Assembly: GCF_036636695.1 (NCBI RefSeq)
Contig: NZ_JAVWNW010000003.1
From: Anaerorhabdus sp036636695
GTDB taxonomy: Bacteria; Bacillota_I; Bacilli_A; Erysipelotrichales; Erysipelotrichaceae
Reading direction: 5' to 3' (one strand)
DNA: 64,000 nt
Shown here piece after piece: positions 54,300 to 63,422 of the stretch (positions within the stretch are counted from its first letter, which is position 1; every line of letters begins with the position of its first letter). Position numbers and translations under genes: made by a program. Under the pieces are notes generated by a model. It did no database searches, was not told where the DNA came from, and saw only the letters and a list, made by a program, of their open reading frames with translations.

Positions 54300-56141
54300 A
54301 TGAATAAAAGTGAAAAATACTTAATTATTTCAAAGGAAATTACACGATTAGTTGGTGGCGAGGAAAATATTCAAGGAGTTGCGCATTGTGCTACTCGTCT
54401 AAGAATAGTATTGAAAGATACTTCATTAGTTCAAAATAAAGAATTAGAAGATGTTGAATTAGTAAAAGGTGTATTCATTGTTGGCTCACAACTTCAAATT
54501 ATATTTGGAGCTGGGCTTGTGAATGATATATATGCGGTATTCTCAAAATATGTGCATAAGGAAAATATGTCACTTGAAGATGTCAAAACACAAGCTAATG
54601 CAAAGCAAAATCCAATCCAAAAATTGATTAAATCGTTGTCTGATGTATTTGTTGATATTATTCCAGCAATTCTAGCGGCAGCATTATTAATGGGATTAAC
54701 GGGTGTTTTAGGAAAGTGGGATTTGGTTCAAGAAAATGAAACACTTTACGCGATTAATCGACTTGCGAATTTAGCATCAACAGGAATATTTGCGATACTA
54801 CCCATGGTTGTATGTTATTCTTCAACAAAACGTTATGGTGGTAGAGCAATTCTAGGAATGGTTGTTGGTGCAATTATGTTAGATGCTAGTTTAGCAAATG
54901 CTTATAGTATTGGCACAGAAAGTTTTAATCCAGAAGTATTAAATTTATTTGGATTACAAATTCAAATGGTAGGTTTTCAAGGGGGTATCATTATTGCGTT
55001 GATGATGGGATGGGTTGTCGCTACGCTTGATAAATTTTTCCAACGTGTAATCCCGGATGTTGTTAAATTGTTATTTGCACCAATGCTAACAGTATTCATT
55101 TCAACAGTTTTATTATTTACGATTGTTGGACCTGCAGGGCGCATCTTTGCCGATTCAATTACAGGTTCATTATTATGGATGACAGAAAATTTGGGTGCGG
55201 TTGGTTTTGCATTATTTGCAGGGCTACAACAAATAGTTGTAATTACTGGAATTCATCATATCATTGGAGCAGTAGAGTCACAATTGATTGCGACAACAGG
55301 GGTTAATTTCATCAATCCATTAATGTCAGTTGCACTTATTGGACAAGCAGGTGCAGTGCTTGGTTATATGGCTTTACATTGGAAGAATACAAAAACAAGA
55401 GAATTATGTATTCCAAGTTTCATTAGTACATTATTTGGAATTTCTGAGCCTGCTATTTTTGGTGTAAATCTTCGCTATCGTTTCCCGTTAATTGCAGGAT
55501 GTTTGGGAGGTGCTGTTGCAGGTGTATATGTTTATTTTACACATCTAGTTTCACTAGGATTTGGTACAACTGCAGTACCTGGTATTGCAATTGTTGATCC
55601 AAGTAACAATGGTTATGCAAATTATATAATTGCCCATTTAATCGGATTAAGTGTAGCTTTTATTTTAACGATTGTATTTGGAAAAATGACAAATAAAAAA
55701 ATAGATAACCAAGAAATAGTCTATCCTACAAAAGGTGATGTTAAAGGAATTGAAGAATGCAGTGATGAGACATTTGCATCTAAATCATTGGGTGAAGGAA
55801 TTGTCATTGATACTCAAGATGGAATTATTGTTTCACCATGTAAAGCTACTGTTGAATTTATCTTTCCAACAAAACATGCAATTGGATTGCGATTGGAAAA
55901 TGGAGCAGCTTTATTAATTCATTGTGGTATTAACACAGTAGAATTAAATGGTGAAGGATTTGAGACCTTTGTAAATGTAAATGATATTGTAAAACCAAAC
56001 GATAAATTAATAAAAATGGATTTAGCAACAATTAAAGAAAAAGGATATAATACACAAGTAGTTACAATAATGACAGAACTACCTGAAACAGTTACTGTTC
56101 ATATTGATACAACAAATAAAACTTGGTTTAGTTTTAATTAA
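54300..56141 (+). CDS. scrA: Sucrose-type PTS EIIBCA transporter
   Basis: 613 residues: EIIB at the N-terminus (phospho-Cys30 in GVAHCATRLRIV), membrane EIIC of about 105-455 residues with many helices and the GHHII-like GIHHIIG, then EIIA at about 480-613 with phospho-His541 in LLIHCGINTVELNGEG. The order B-C-A matches sucrose/trehalose/beta-glucoside PTS. It imports and phosphorylates sucrose to sucrose-6-phosphate using PEP, HPr and EI. The neighbours hydrolase, LacI and fructokinase confirm sucrose. GGAGG precedes the ATG. Confidence 0.93.
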   Translation: MNKSEKYLIISKEITRLVGGEENIQGVAHCATRLRIVLKDTSLVQNKELEDVELVKGVFIVGSQLQIIFGAGLVNDIYAVFSKYVHKENMSLEDVKTQANAKQNPIQKLIKSLSDVFVDIIPAILAAALLMGLTGVLGKWDLVQENETLYAINRLANLASTGIFAILPMVVCYSSTKRYGGRAILGMVVGAIMLDASLANAYSIGTESFNPEVLNLFGLQIQMVGFQGGIIIALMMGWVVATLDKFFQRVIPDVVKLLFAPMLTVFISTVLLFTIVGPAGRIFADSITGSLLWMTENLGAVGFALFAGLQQIVVITGIHHIIGAVESQLIATTGVNFINPLMSVALIGQAGAVLGYMALHWKNTKTRELCIPSFISTLFGISEPAIFGVNLRYRFPLIAGCLGGAVAGVYVYFTHLVSLGFGTTAVPGIAIVDPSNNGYANYIIAHLIGLSVAFILTIVFGKMTNKKIDNQEIVYPTKGDVKGIEECSDETFASKSLGEGIVIDTQDGIIVSPCKATVEFIFPTKHAIGLRLENGAALLIHCGINTVELNGEGFETFVNVNDIVKPNDKLIKMDLATIKEKGYNTQVVTIMTELPETVTVHIDTTNKTWFSFN

Positions 56142-56153
56142 GGAGACTATATT

Positions 56154-57587
56154 ATGAGCTATGATGAATATTTGAAAAATATCACAAAACGGAATGAACT
56201 AAAAAAGCTAGTTGAACAAGATCCGTATCGTTTAAGTTATCACTTAATGGCACCAACAGGCTGGCTAAATGATCCAAATGGACTGTGTCAATTCAAGGAT
56301 GTTCATCATATCTATTTCCAATATACTCCCTTTAGTGCAACTTGGGGATTGAAAATATGGGGGCACTATACAACAAAAGATTTTATTCACTATAATGAAG
56401 AACTTCCATTTATCTTTCCAGATAATCAATATGATAGAGATGGTGTTTACAGTGGTAGTGCATTTATCAAAGATGATGAAATCCATTATTTTTATACTGG
56501 GAATGTGAAACACATTGATAAAGAATATAATTATATTAGTGATGGTAGAGAACAAAATACAATGCATATTGTTTCTAAAGATGGATACCATTTTGATAAT
56601 AAAAAAATTGTATTTACAAATGATAATTATCCTAGCGATTGTTCGAAACATGTTCGTGATCCTAAAATATATGAGAAAAATGGAAACTACTATATGGTAT
56701 TGGGGGCAAGAACATTAGCTGATAAAGGGTGTGTATTGATGTATAAATCAACAGATCTAGTTGACTGGGAATATCATATGAGAATTGATTCGAATATGAA
56801 CTATGGTTACATGTGGGAGTGTCCTGATTTATTTGATTGCGAAGGTGAAACATTTCTACTTGTATGTCCACAGGGAATGGCACAAGATGGGTATAAATAT
56901 CAAAATATCTATCAATGTGGATATTTTAAATTAGACTTAGATGTAGAAAACAAGCGTTGTACATGTGGACCATTCATAGAGCTAGATTATGGTTTTGATA
57001 TCTATGCTTCGCAAACATATCAAGATGAAAGTGGCAGACGCATTTTATTAAGCTGGATGGGAATACCAGATGCTGATTATGATAATGATTGTACCGTTGA
57101 AAAGGGTTGGCAACATGCATTAACACTACCTAAACAATTAACGGTTGAAGATGGTAAACTATATCAAAAAACCTTAGATGAATTAAAGCAATTACGCTGC
57201 AATTCAATTAAAACAGAGTTGCAAAATGAAACTATAGAAATCACAAACGCAAGTGAAATATTCATTGAGGGATGTACTGATGAAATTTCTATTCTATTGA
57301 ATAATGAGATAGAATTAAAATATCATAATCAGCTTTTTACGCTTAATCTTGAAAAAGTTGACCGCGGTAGAAAACAACGCTATGTTGAAATACCAAAGAT
57401 TAAAAACATGCACTTATTTATGGACCATTCATCACTTGAAATTTTTATAAATGATGGTGAGTTTGTACTCACAAGTCGTTTCTATGGAAAAGAGAAATCA
57501 AATATCCTTGCAAGTGGTTATGAAAAGATGACAATCTATTCATTAAACGGGTATGAGATAAATGAATTTGACTATAATGCATCATAG
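56154..57587 (+). CDS. scrB: Sucrose-6-phosphate hydrolase (GH32)
   Basis: 477 residues, cytosolic. The GH32 signature MAPTGWLNDPNGLCQF has the catalytic Asp nucleophile; RDPKIY and WECPDLFDC carry the transition-state stabiliser and acid/base Glu. A C-terminal beta-sandwich follows. It splits sucrose-6-phosphate to glucose-6-phosphate and fructose. AAGGAGA upstream, 12 nt after scrA. Confidence 0.95.
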   Translation: MSYDEYLKNITKRNELKKLVEQDPYRLSYHLMAPTGWLNDPNGLCQFKDVHHIYFQYTPFSATWGLKIWGHYTTKDFIHYNEELPFIFPDNQYDRDGVYSGSAFIKDDEIHYFYTGNVKHIDKEYNYISDGREQNTMHIVSKDGYHFDNKKIVFTNDNYPSDCSKHVRDPKIYEKNGNYYMVLGARTLADKGCVLMYKSTDLVDWEYHMRIDSNMNYGYMWECPDLFDCEGETFLLVCPQGMAQDGYKYQNIYQCGYFKLDLDVENKRCTCGPFIELDYGFDIYASQTYQDESGRRILLSWMGIPDADYDNDCTVEKGWQHALTLPKQLTVEDGKLYQKTLDELKQLRCNSIKTELQNETIEITNASEIFIEGCTDEISILLNNEIELKYHNQLFTLNLEKVDRGRKQRYVEIPKIKNMHLFMDHSSLEIFINDGEFVLTSRFYGKEKSNILASGYEKMTIYSLNGYEINEFDYNAS

Positions 57588-57640
57588 AGTTTATTAAAAG
57601 ATAATTTCAATCTATAATAAATAGAGATAGGTGGTTTATG

Positions 57641-58627
57641 ATGAAAAAGAATTTGACGATAAATGATATTGCGAAACAAGCGGGAGTTGCAAAGAGCACA
57701 GTATCTCGTTATCTTAATAATGGGTATGTCAAAGAAGATACAAAAGAAAAGATAAAAAAAGTTATTGCAGAAAATAACTATGAACCCAATGCTTTTGCGC
57801 GTCTTAAAGCGAAGAACAGTCATATCATAGGAGTCATAGCCCCTTGTTTAGATTCTACTGTAACTTCAATGGTGTTGATGGCTTTGGATCAATCACTTAA
57901 AGATGCTGGTTATACATCACTAATCTTAAATACCAATCATAGTATTGATGAGGAGTTAAAAGATCTTGAGCGTCTTAGTAAGATGAATGTAGATGGAATT
58001 ATTATTAACGCAACACAAGTATCACAACAACATTTACAAATTGTTAAACAAATTGATGTGCCAGTTATTTTCCTAGCACAGCGATGTGATGATGGGATTT
58101 CAATTGTGAATGAAGATTACCTTGCAGGTTATAAAGCAGGTGAAGTAACGGCACTTACTAATCATAAGGACGTTGTATGTATAAGCGTAGATGAAGAAGA
58201 TGTGGCAATTGGTGTAGATCGTTTAGAAGGAATTTTAAAAGGTTTAAAAGATAACCATGTAAATAATATTGAAGTAGTACGAAGTGATTTTGGAAATGTA
58301 AAATCATACCGTGTCTTAGATGATGTATTATCAAAAAGGAAACCAGACATGATAATTTGTTCCACAACACGACAATTGTTAGCGGCATATAAATGTATTC
58401 GAGATCATGGATACAAGATTCCAGAAGATATTTCAGTGATTGCATTTGGTGGCTATGATGTTGTGGATTTATTAGAACCACTTCCTACAACGATTCAATT
58501 TAATCCTAAAGAACTAGGAATTAAAGCGGCTAATACATTATTATCTATAATCAATAAAGAAGAAGTTGAACAATTACAATGTATACCATTTATCTTTCTA
58601 GAAGGTGCAAGTATTATAAGGAGATAG
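57641..58627 (+). CDS. scrR: LacI-family repressor of the sucrose operon
   Basis: 328 residues from ATG 57641 (AGGTGG 6 nt before; the preceding ATG at 57638 is too close). N-terminal LacI HTH TINDIAKQAGVAKSTVSRYL, hinge, then periplasmic-binding-like ligand domain. It should bind the GAACCGGTTC palindromes at the operon promoter and release on a sucrose-derived inducer. Lies inside the operon it controls, 2 nt before scrK. Confidence 0.93.
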   Translation: MKKNLTINDIAKQAGVAKSTVSRYLNNGYVKEDTKEKIKKVIAENNYEPNAFARLKAKNSHIIGVIAPCLDSTVTSMVLMALDQSLKDAGYTSLILNTNHSIDEELKDLERLSKMNVDGIIINATQVSQQHLQIVKQIDVPVIFLAQRCDDGISIVNEDYLAGYKAGEVTALTNHKDVVCISVDEEDVAIGVDRLEGILKGLKDNHVNNIEVVRSDFGNVKSYRVLDDVLSKRKPDMIICSTTRQLLAAYKCIRDHGYKIPEDISVIAFGGYDVVDLLEPLPTTIQFNPKELGIKAANTLLSIINKEEVEQLQCIPFIFLEGASIIRR

Positions 58628-58629
58628 CT

Positions 58630-59595
58630 ATGAAAAAATTATGCGGAATTGGTGAAGCATTGATTGATTTTATTCCAAATGAAAAAGGAAGACGATTAAA
58701 AGATGTAGAAAATTTTAAACAAGTTGCAGGTGGCGCTCCAGCAAATGTTTGTGGTGCAGTAGCTAAGTTGGGTGGACAATCAGTTTTTCTTACAAAACTG
58801 GGCGATGACGCCTTTGGTGATGTTATTGTCGATGAATTAAATAAGAGTAAAATTGATACACAATACATATTGCGGACAAAAGAGTATGATACATCATTGG
58901 CGTTTGTGTCATTACGCCTAGATGGTAATCGTGATTTTAAATTTTATCGTCGTACAGCTGCAGATTTACAATTTCAACCAGATGATATTGATTTAGCTGT
59001 TTTAGAGGATGTGGGTTTTATTCACTTTTGTAGCGTATCTCTTGTCGATTCACCAATGAAAAAAGCACATTTGCGTTTAATTGAACTTGCGAATGAGAAA
59101 GATATTAAAATAAGCTTTGATCCTAATTTGCGATTATCATTATGGGATGATGCAGAAGAGTTGAAAAAAACAGTTTTAGAATTTCTTCCTTATGCACATT
59201 GTATTAAAATTTCAGATGAAGAATTAGAATTCATTACAGGGTATACAAATATCAAGGATGCATTACCTTTGTTTTTCAAAGATAAGTGTGAATACTTGTT
59301 GTATACAAAAGGAAAAGATGGTGTAACTCTCTATACGAAAGATAATCGTGAAATTAGTGTGAATGGATTAGTTGTAGATGTTGTTGATACAACGGGTGCA
59401 GGAGATAGTTTTATTGGTTCATTCTTATATAAGTTATTGAATGATGATATTGAACAATTGTTAAGTGTTTCAAATGAAACTTTACATGAATATCTATCCT
59501 TTGCGAATGCTTATGCAGCATTAACAACGACAAAAGAAGGTGCTCTAGCAGCAATGGCAACTAAAATAGAATTTGAAGCATTTTATACAAAATAA
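58630..59595 (+). CDS. scrK: Fructokinase (PfkB family)
   Basis: 321 residues from ATG 58630 (AAGGAGA upstream; the earlier in-frame ATG is inside scrR). PfkB family motifs: GGAPANVCGAVAKLGG near 35 and the catalytic DTTGAGDSFIGS near 255. Phosphorylates the fructose released by ScrB to fructose-6-phosphate. Last gene of the scr operon; a palindrome GGAATAAATTTATTCC follows at 59601-59616. Confidence 0.92.
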   Translation: MKKLCGIGEALIDFIPNEKGRRLKDVENFKQVAGGAPANVCGAVAKLGGQSVFLTKLGDDAFGDVIVDELNKSKIDTQYILRTKEYDTSLAFVSLRLDGNRDFKFYRRTAADLQFQPDDIDLAVLEDVGFIHFCSVSLVDSPMKKAHLRLIELANEKDIKISFDPNLRLSLWDDAEELKKTVLEFLPYAHCIKISDEELEFITGYTNIKDALPLFFKDKCEYLLYTKGKDGVTLYTKDNREISVNGLVVDVVDTTGAGDSFIGSFLYKLLNDDIEQLLSVSNETLHEYLSFANAYAALTTTKEGALAAMATKIEFEAFYTK

Positions 59596-60021
59596 AAGAA
59601 GGAATAAATTTATTCCCTCAACACTTTAATTATACTACTAAAAAAAGTTAAAAAATAGACCTTTCTTTTCTGTAGAATTTACTATAATAAAGGTACAAGG
59701 AGATATTCCTTGTTAGATAGATTCTAAAGAGAGAATGAATTGATTCTCGAGTTAATCTCAAGGAGGTTAAAGTAAATGGAACCAGGACAATTAGTAGTTT
59801 AGTAACATATGTTTGAATGATTTATTTTTTAAATTGTATTTTTGTAAAAAGTATTTAATTTAGTTGATTTTTAAACATATTACAATAGTTTTAAAGTATT
59901 AATGATTTAAAATGATTTAAAACGAGGAATCTGCATGAATTGTGGGTTCCTCTTTATTGTGTTTGGTGGTAAATTATGGTATTTTATTATTGTGAATTTG
60001 TTGGCAAAACAGGGAGGATAT
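59596..60021 (+). promoter_or_regulatory. Long structured leader of the hydrogenase operon
   Basis: A likely -10 TATAAT (59683-59688) starts an mRNA leader of about 330 nt. It contains the hairpin ACAAGGA/TCCTTGT (59695-59701 with 59707-59713), a second stem GAGAAT/ATTCTC (59731-59748), a micro-ORF at 59777, AT-rich sequence, then GAGGAA/TTCCTC (59924-59929 with 59947-59952). The last could terminate or attenuate. The ribosome-binding site AGGGAGGA at 60011-60018 follows. The leader type is not recognised. Confidence 0.5.
59777..59803 (+). CDS. 8-codon leader peptide candidate
   Basis: ATG plus seven codons (MEPGQLVV) and TAG. It is preceded by AAGGAGG with ideal 9-nt spacing, about 245 nt before the hydrogenase start. 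The site is as good as that of any gene in the window, which argues that it is translated. Possibly a regulatory leader peptide. No family recognised. Confidence 0.45.
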
Positions 60022-61482
60022 ATGTCGTTATTTAAACATGAAGCAAGACAATTTAAGTTCGATATTTTAAGAGAAATAGCAGAAGAAGCTTTTGCAGATG
60101 AACTTGTTGAAGAAAAAGTTCAAGAATACAGTAGAAAACTAATTTCAGGTACTAAAGCTGATTTTAGGTGTTGTGTATACAAAGAACGTGAAATCTTGCG
60201 CCAAAGAGCTCGTTTAGCAATGGGTAAAATGGCGAATGATGCAGTAGACTACAATCCTCGTCAAATTGTACAAGTAATTGAAGCAGCGTGTGATGGATGT
60301 ACAATCCGTAAAATACAAATTACTGATAACTGTCGAAAATGTATGGCTAAGAGTTGCATGGGATCATGTAATTTTGGTGCTATCACAATGGGACCGAGTC
60401 GTGCACAAATTGATTATAGTAAATGTAAAGATTGTGGAGCTTGTGCAAGAAATTGCCCATACAACGCAATCGTAGTAACAGAACGTCCATGTTCGCAACA
60501 TTGTCCAGTCGATGCAATCCGCTGGGATGATGATGGTATTGCGATTATTGATGAAAAGAAATGTATTAACTGTGGTGGCTGTCAAGCTGCTTGTCCTTTT
60601 GGTGCAATTGAAGATATTTCTTGGATTGTTCCAGTTATCCAATTATTGCGATTAAAAACACCAACTTTTGCGATTATCGCTCCTGCAATTCAAGGACAAT
60701 TTGATAACGCAACATTACCTCAAATTAAAAAGGGTATTAAGGAACTTGGTTTTACTGAAGTTTATGAAGCCGCAATTGGTGCAGATGCAGTAGCATATTA
60801 TGAACAAGAAGAACTACAAGAACACATCGAAAAGGGAATTCCTTTGACAACATCATGTTGTCCAGCTTTTGTAAACATGGCTAAATTACATTTCCCTGAA
60901 CAATATGAAAAGAATGTTTCTACAACGGTTTCGCCAATGATGGCACTTGCCCGTAAATTAAAACTAGAAAATCCTGATCATGGTATCGTCTTTATTGGAC
61001 CGTGTTTGGCTAAGAAACAAGAAGCAATGGAAGAATTTACAGCAGTTGACTATGTTCTGACTTTTGAAGAATTAGCAGCGATGCTAGTTTCTCAACATAT
61101 CTTTTGTGAAGAGCTTGAACCAGATCCAAGTGACTATCCATCAATCTTTGGACGTAATTTTGCCCAAGGTGGTGGCGTTGCGAAGGCTGTTGGTGAAGCC
61201 GCTAAGGAAAAAAATCAAGCAGAATTTAAAGCAGTTTATGCCGATGGTTGTTTTGAATGTAAGAAACAACTATTACTAATGAAGGTTGGTAAGTTTGATG
61301 GCAATCTTTTGGAAGGTATGTGTTGTACAGGAGGTTGTATAGCTGGACCAGCTAAGATAGAACCACCTAATGTAACAAAAGCAAGAATGAATAAAGAAAA
61401 TATGGATCATAGCTGCAAAAATATACAAGAATCTCTCAAAGTATTCGACTTTAGCGATGTGCATATGCACCGTGAAAAATAG
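60022..61482 (+). CDS. [FeFe] hydrogenase, group B type
   Basis: 486 residues from ATG 60022 (AGGGAGGA upstream). The N-terminal part has helix-rich sequence with cysteines, then [4Fe-4S] clusters (CDGCTIRKI and CRKCMAKSC, CKDCGACARNC, CINCGGCQAAC). H-cluster motifs: L1 TSCCPAFV, L2 GPCLAKKQE, L3 EGMCCTGGCIAGP. This ferredoxin-rich form without a NADH-binding domain matches group B. It makes or oxidises H2 with ferredoxin. It is followed by a [2Fe-2S] protein and a HydS-type gene. Confidence 0.9.
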   Translation: MSLFKHEARQFKFDILREIAEEAFADELVEEKVQEYSRKLISGTKADFRCCVYKEREILRQRARLAMGKMANDAVDYNPRQIVQVIEAACDGCTIRKIQITDNCRKCMAKSCMGSCNFGAITMGPSRAQIDYSKCKDCGACARNCPYNAIVVTERPCSQHCPVDAIRWDDDGIAIIDEKKCINCGGCQAACPFGAIEDISWIVPVIQLLRLKTPTFAIIAPAIQGQFDNATLPQIKKGIKELGFTEVYEAAIGADAVAYYEQEELQEHIEKGIPLTTSCCPAFVNMAKLHFPEQYEKNVSTTVSPMMALARKLKLENPDHGIVFIGPCLAKKQEAMEEFTAVDYVLTFEELAAMLVSQHIFCEELEPDPSDYPSIFGRNFAQGGGVAKAVGEAAKEKNQAEFKAVYADGCFECKKQLLLMKVGKFDGNLLEGMCCTGGCIAGPAKIEPPNVTKARMNKENMDHSCKNIQESLKVFDFSDVHMHREK

Positions 61483-61494
61483 GAGGAAATGAAT

Positions 61495-61749
61495 ATGGTT
61501 AAGATTGAAGTATGTATCGGAAGTGCTTGTTATGTAAAAGGAAGTAATCAAGTAGTAACTATTTTACAATCCTTGGTAAAAGAAAACCAATGGGAAGAAA
61601 AAGTAGAAATTAAAGGTTCTTTCTGCATGCAATCATGTCAAGGTGGACATGGATTAGGTATTCGTATCAACGGTCGTCAATTATTAGGGGTAGGCTTACA
61701 CAACGTCGAAGAAGTTTTGAAACAAGAGATAAGTGAAGCTTTATCATGA
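61495..61749 (+). CDS. Thioredoxin-like [2Fe-2S] ferredoxin domain protein
   Basis: 84 residues from ATG 61495, with AGGAGG 8 nt upstream (an ATG at 61489 is too close). MVKIEVCIGSACYVKG and SFCMQSCQGG give four cysteines in the NuoE/HydC-like [2Fe-2S] arrangement, C-x4-C and C-x3-C. It carries electrons next to the hydrogenases. Overlaps the next gene by 4 nt. Confidence 0.85.
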   Translation: MVKIEVCIGSACYVKGSNQVVTILQSLVKENQWEEKVEIKGSFCMQSCQGGHGLGIRINGRQLLGVGLHNVEEVLKQEISEALS

Positions 61750-63422
61750 ATCATTACATAAGACTCGCTGAGTCTAATTGTCGAAACTGTTTACGATGCG
61801 TACGCGTATGTCCAACTAAAGCAATGACATACCTTGATCATCAACCTAAAATAATTGAAGATGAATGTATTTTGTGTGGTAAATGTTATACTATTTGTCC
61901 ACATAGTGCAAAGAAAGTTAATAGTGATTTACAATCAGTAAAAGATTGGCTAGCAAAAGGTGAAAAGGTGGTACTTAGTGTTGCACCTTCTTTTGTTGCG
62001 ATATGGCCAAAATTTAAACAATTAGAAAATGACTTAATTAAAAAAGGATTTTATAAAGTTGAAGAAACCGCAATCGGCGCAAAACTTGTATCTGAATCTT
62101 ATGCTTACTTAATTAGAGAAGGAAAGATGAAGAATATTATTTCTACATGCTGTCCAGCAGTAGTTTCGTTGGTTGAAAAAGAATATGGTGATTTAGTTGA
62201 ACAATTAGCACCGATTGTTTCACCAATGGTTGCGCATGGTAAGGATATAAAAAGTAGAATACCAGATGCAAAGGTAGTCTTTCTTTCACCATGTATTGCA
62301 AAGCAAAAAGAAAAAGATGATTTACGATTTAAAGATGCTATCAATGCGACAATCAGTATGCAAGATTTAATCTATTTTGTAAAAGAAGATCAAGCTAATG
62401 AAGAAATAAGTGAATGGGATGATTTTGATGGAAGCATTGCCCGTTTATATCCGACACCTGGAGGAATAATTAAGACTCTTCCACGTGAAGGTGGTTATAA
62501 AAAGGTAAATGTAGAAGGTGTAGATCGTATCAAACAAGTTCTAGATTCAATTCGTTCAGGTATGCTTGAAGGATACTTTTTCGAATTGAGTGCATGTCAT
62601 GAATCATGTATGGGAGGTCCGTTGTTAGTTCATTGTGAACACAATGAATGGTTAGGACAAAGTGTGATTCGAAGTAGTGTAGATGAGAATAAAAAGATAC
62701 ATGAGCAACAACCAAAAGATGATTTGATGACTGCATGGGAAAATCAAAATATTCAACATCCTGTTCATCGTGAAGCAGAAATACAAGATGTTTTATATAT
62801 GATGGGAAAAACAACAGCAGACAAAGAATATAATTGTGGGGCATGTGGTTATGAAACGTGTCGTGATAAAGCTATTGCAGTCATTGAAGGAAAAGCAGAT
62901 CCGAAGATTTGTCTTTTGAATGCGCTCGAGCGAGCAGAATCAGTTTCTAACTTAATTATTGAAAATACACCTAATGGAATTATCGTGCTTGATAATGAAT
63001 GCAACATTGTAGAAATCAATCCAAGTGCAAAAATGTTATTGGATTTAGATATTGTAAATGTTGTAGGTATGCCAATTCAAAGTATATTACCAAGTAATGA
63101 ATTAATAGAACTTATAAAAAATACGAGAAGGGTTCAATACTATCGTTGTGCATATCCACAATATCATCGTATTCTTGAACATGCGATCATGAAACTTGAA
63201 GCAGAAGAATACTATGTAATTATTTTAATGGACTTAACCGTTGAGGAAACAAAAGAAAAAGTAATGAAGCAAATACGTCAACAAACAATTGAAATTACTC
63301 AACAAGTAATAGATGATCAAATGCGCACAGTACAGGAAATTGCAAGTCTACTCGGTGAGACTACTGCAAAATCAAAAGTTGCACTTACAAAATTAAAGAA
63401 GGCGATGGAAGAGGATGAATAA
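61746..63422 (+). CDS. Sensory [FeFe] hydrogenase with PAS domain, HydS-like (group C)
   Basis: 558 residues: two N-terminal [4Fe-4S] motifs (CRNCLRCVRVC, CILCGKCYTIC), then the H-cluster domain with L1 STCCPAVV, L2 SPCIAKQKE and L3 SACHESCMGGP. A further Fe-S segment (CGACGYETCRDKAIAV) follows near 375-400, then a PAS domain (IIENTPNGIIVLDNECNIVEI) and a C-terminal helix. No catalytic H2-evolving partner domain is present. HydS proteins are thought to sense H2. The ATG overlaps the previous stop, and its end overlaps a PP2C phosphatase gene by 8 nt. Confidence 0.88.
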   Translation: MNHYIRLAESNCRNCLRCVRVCPTKAMTYLDHQPKIIEDECILCGKCYTICPHSAKKVNSDLQSVKDWLAKGEKVVLSVAPSFVAIWPKFKQLENDLIKKGFYKVEETAIGAKLVSESYAYLIREGKMKNIISTCCPAVVSLVEKEYGDLVEQLAPIVSPMVAHGKDIKSRIPDAKVVFLSPCIAKQKEKDDLRFKDAINATISMQDLIYFVKEDQANEEISEWDDFDGSIARLYPTPGGIIKTLPREGGYKKVNVEGVDRIKQVLDSIRSGMLEGYFFELSACHESCMGGPLLVHCEHNEWLGQSVIRSSVDENKKIHEQQPKDDLMTAWENQNIQHPVHREAEIQDVLYMMGKTTADKEYNCGACGYETCRDKAIAVIEGKADPKICLLNALERAESVSNLIIENTPNGIIVLDNECNIVEINPSAKMLLDLDIVNVVGMPIQSILPSNELIELIKNTRRVQYYRCAYPQYHRILEHAIMKLEAEEYYVIILMDLTVEETKEKVMKQIRQQTIEITQQVIDDQMRTVQEIASLLGETTAKSKVALTKLKKAMEEDE

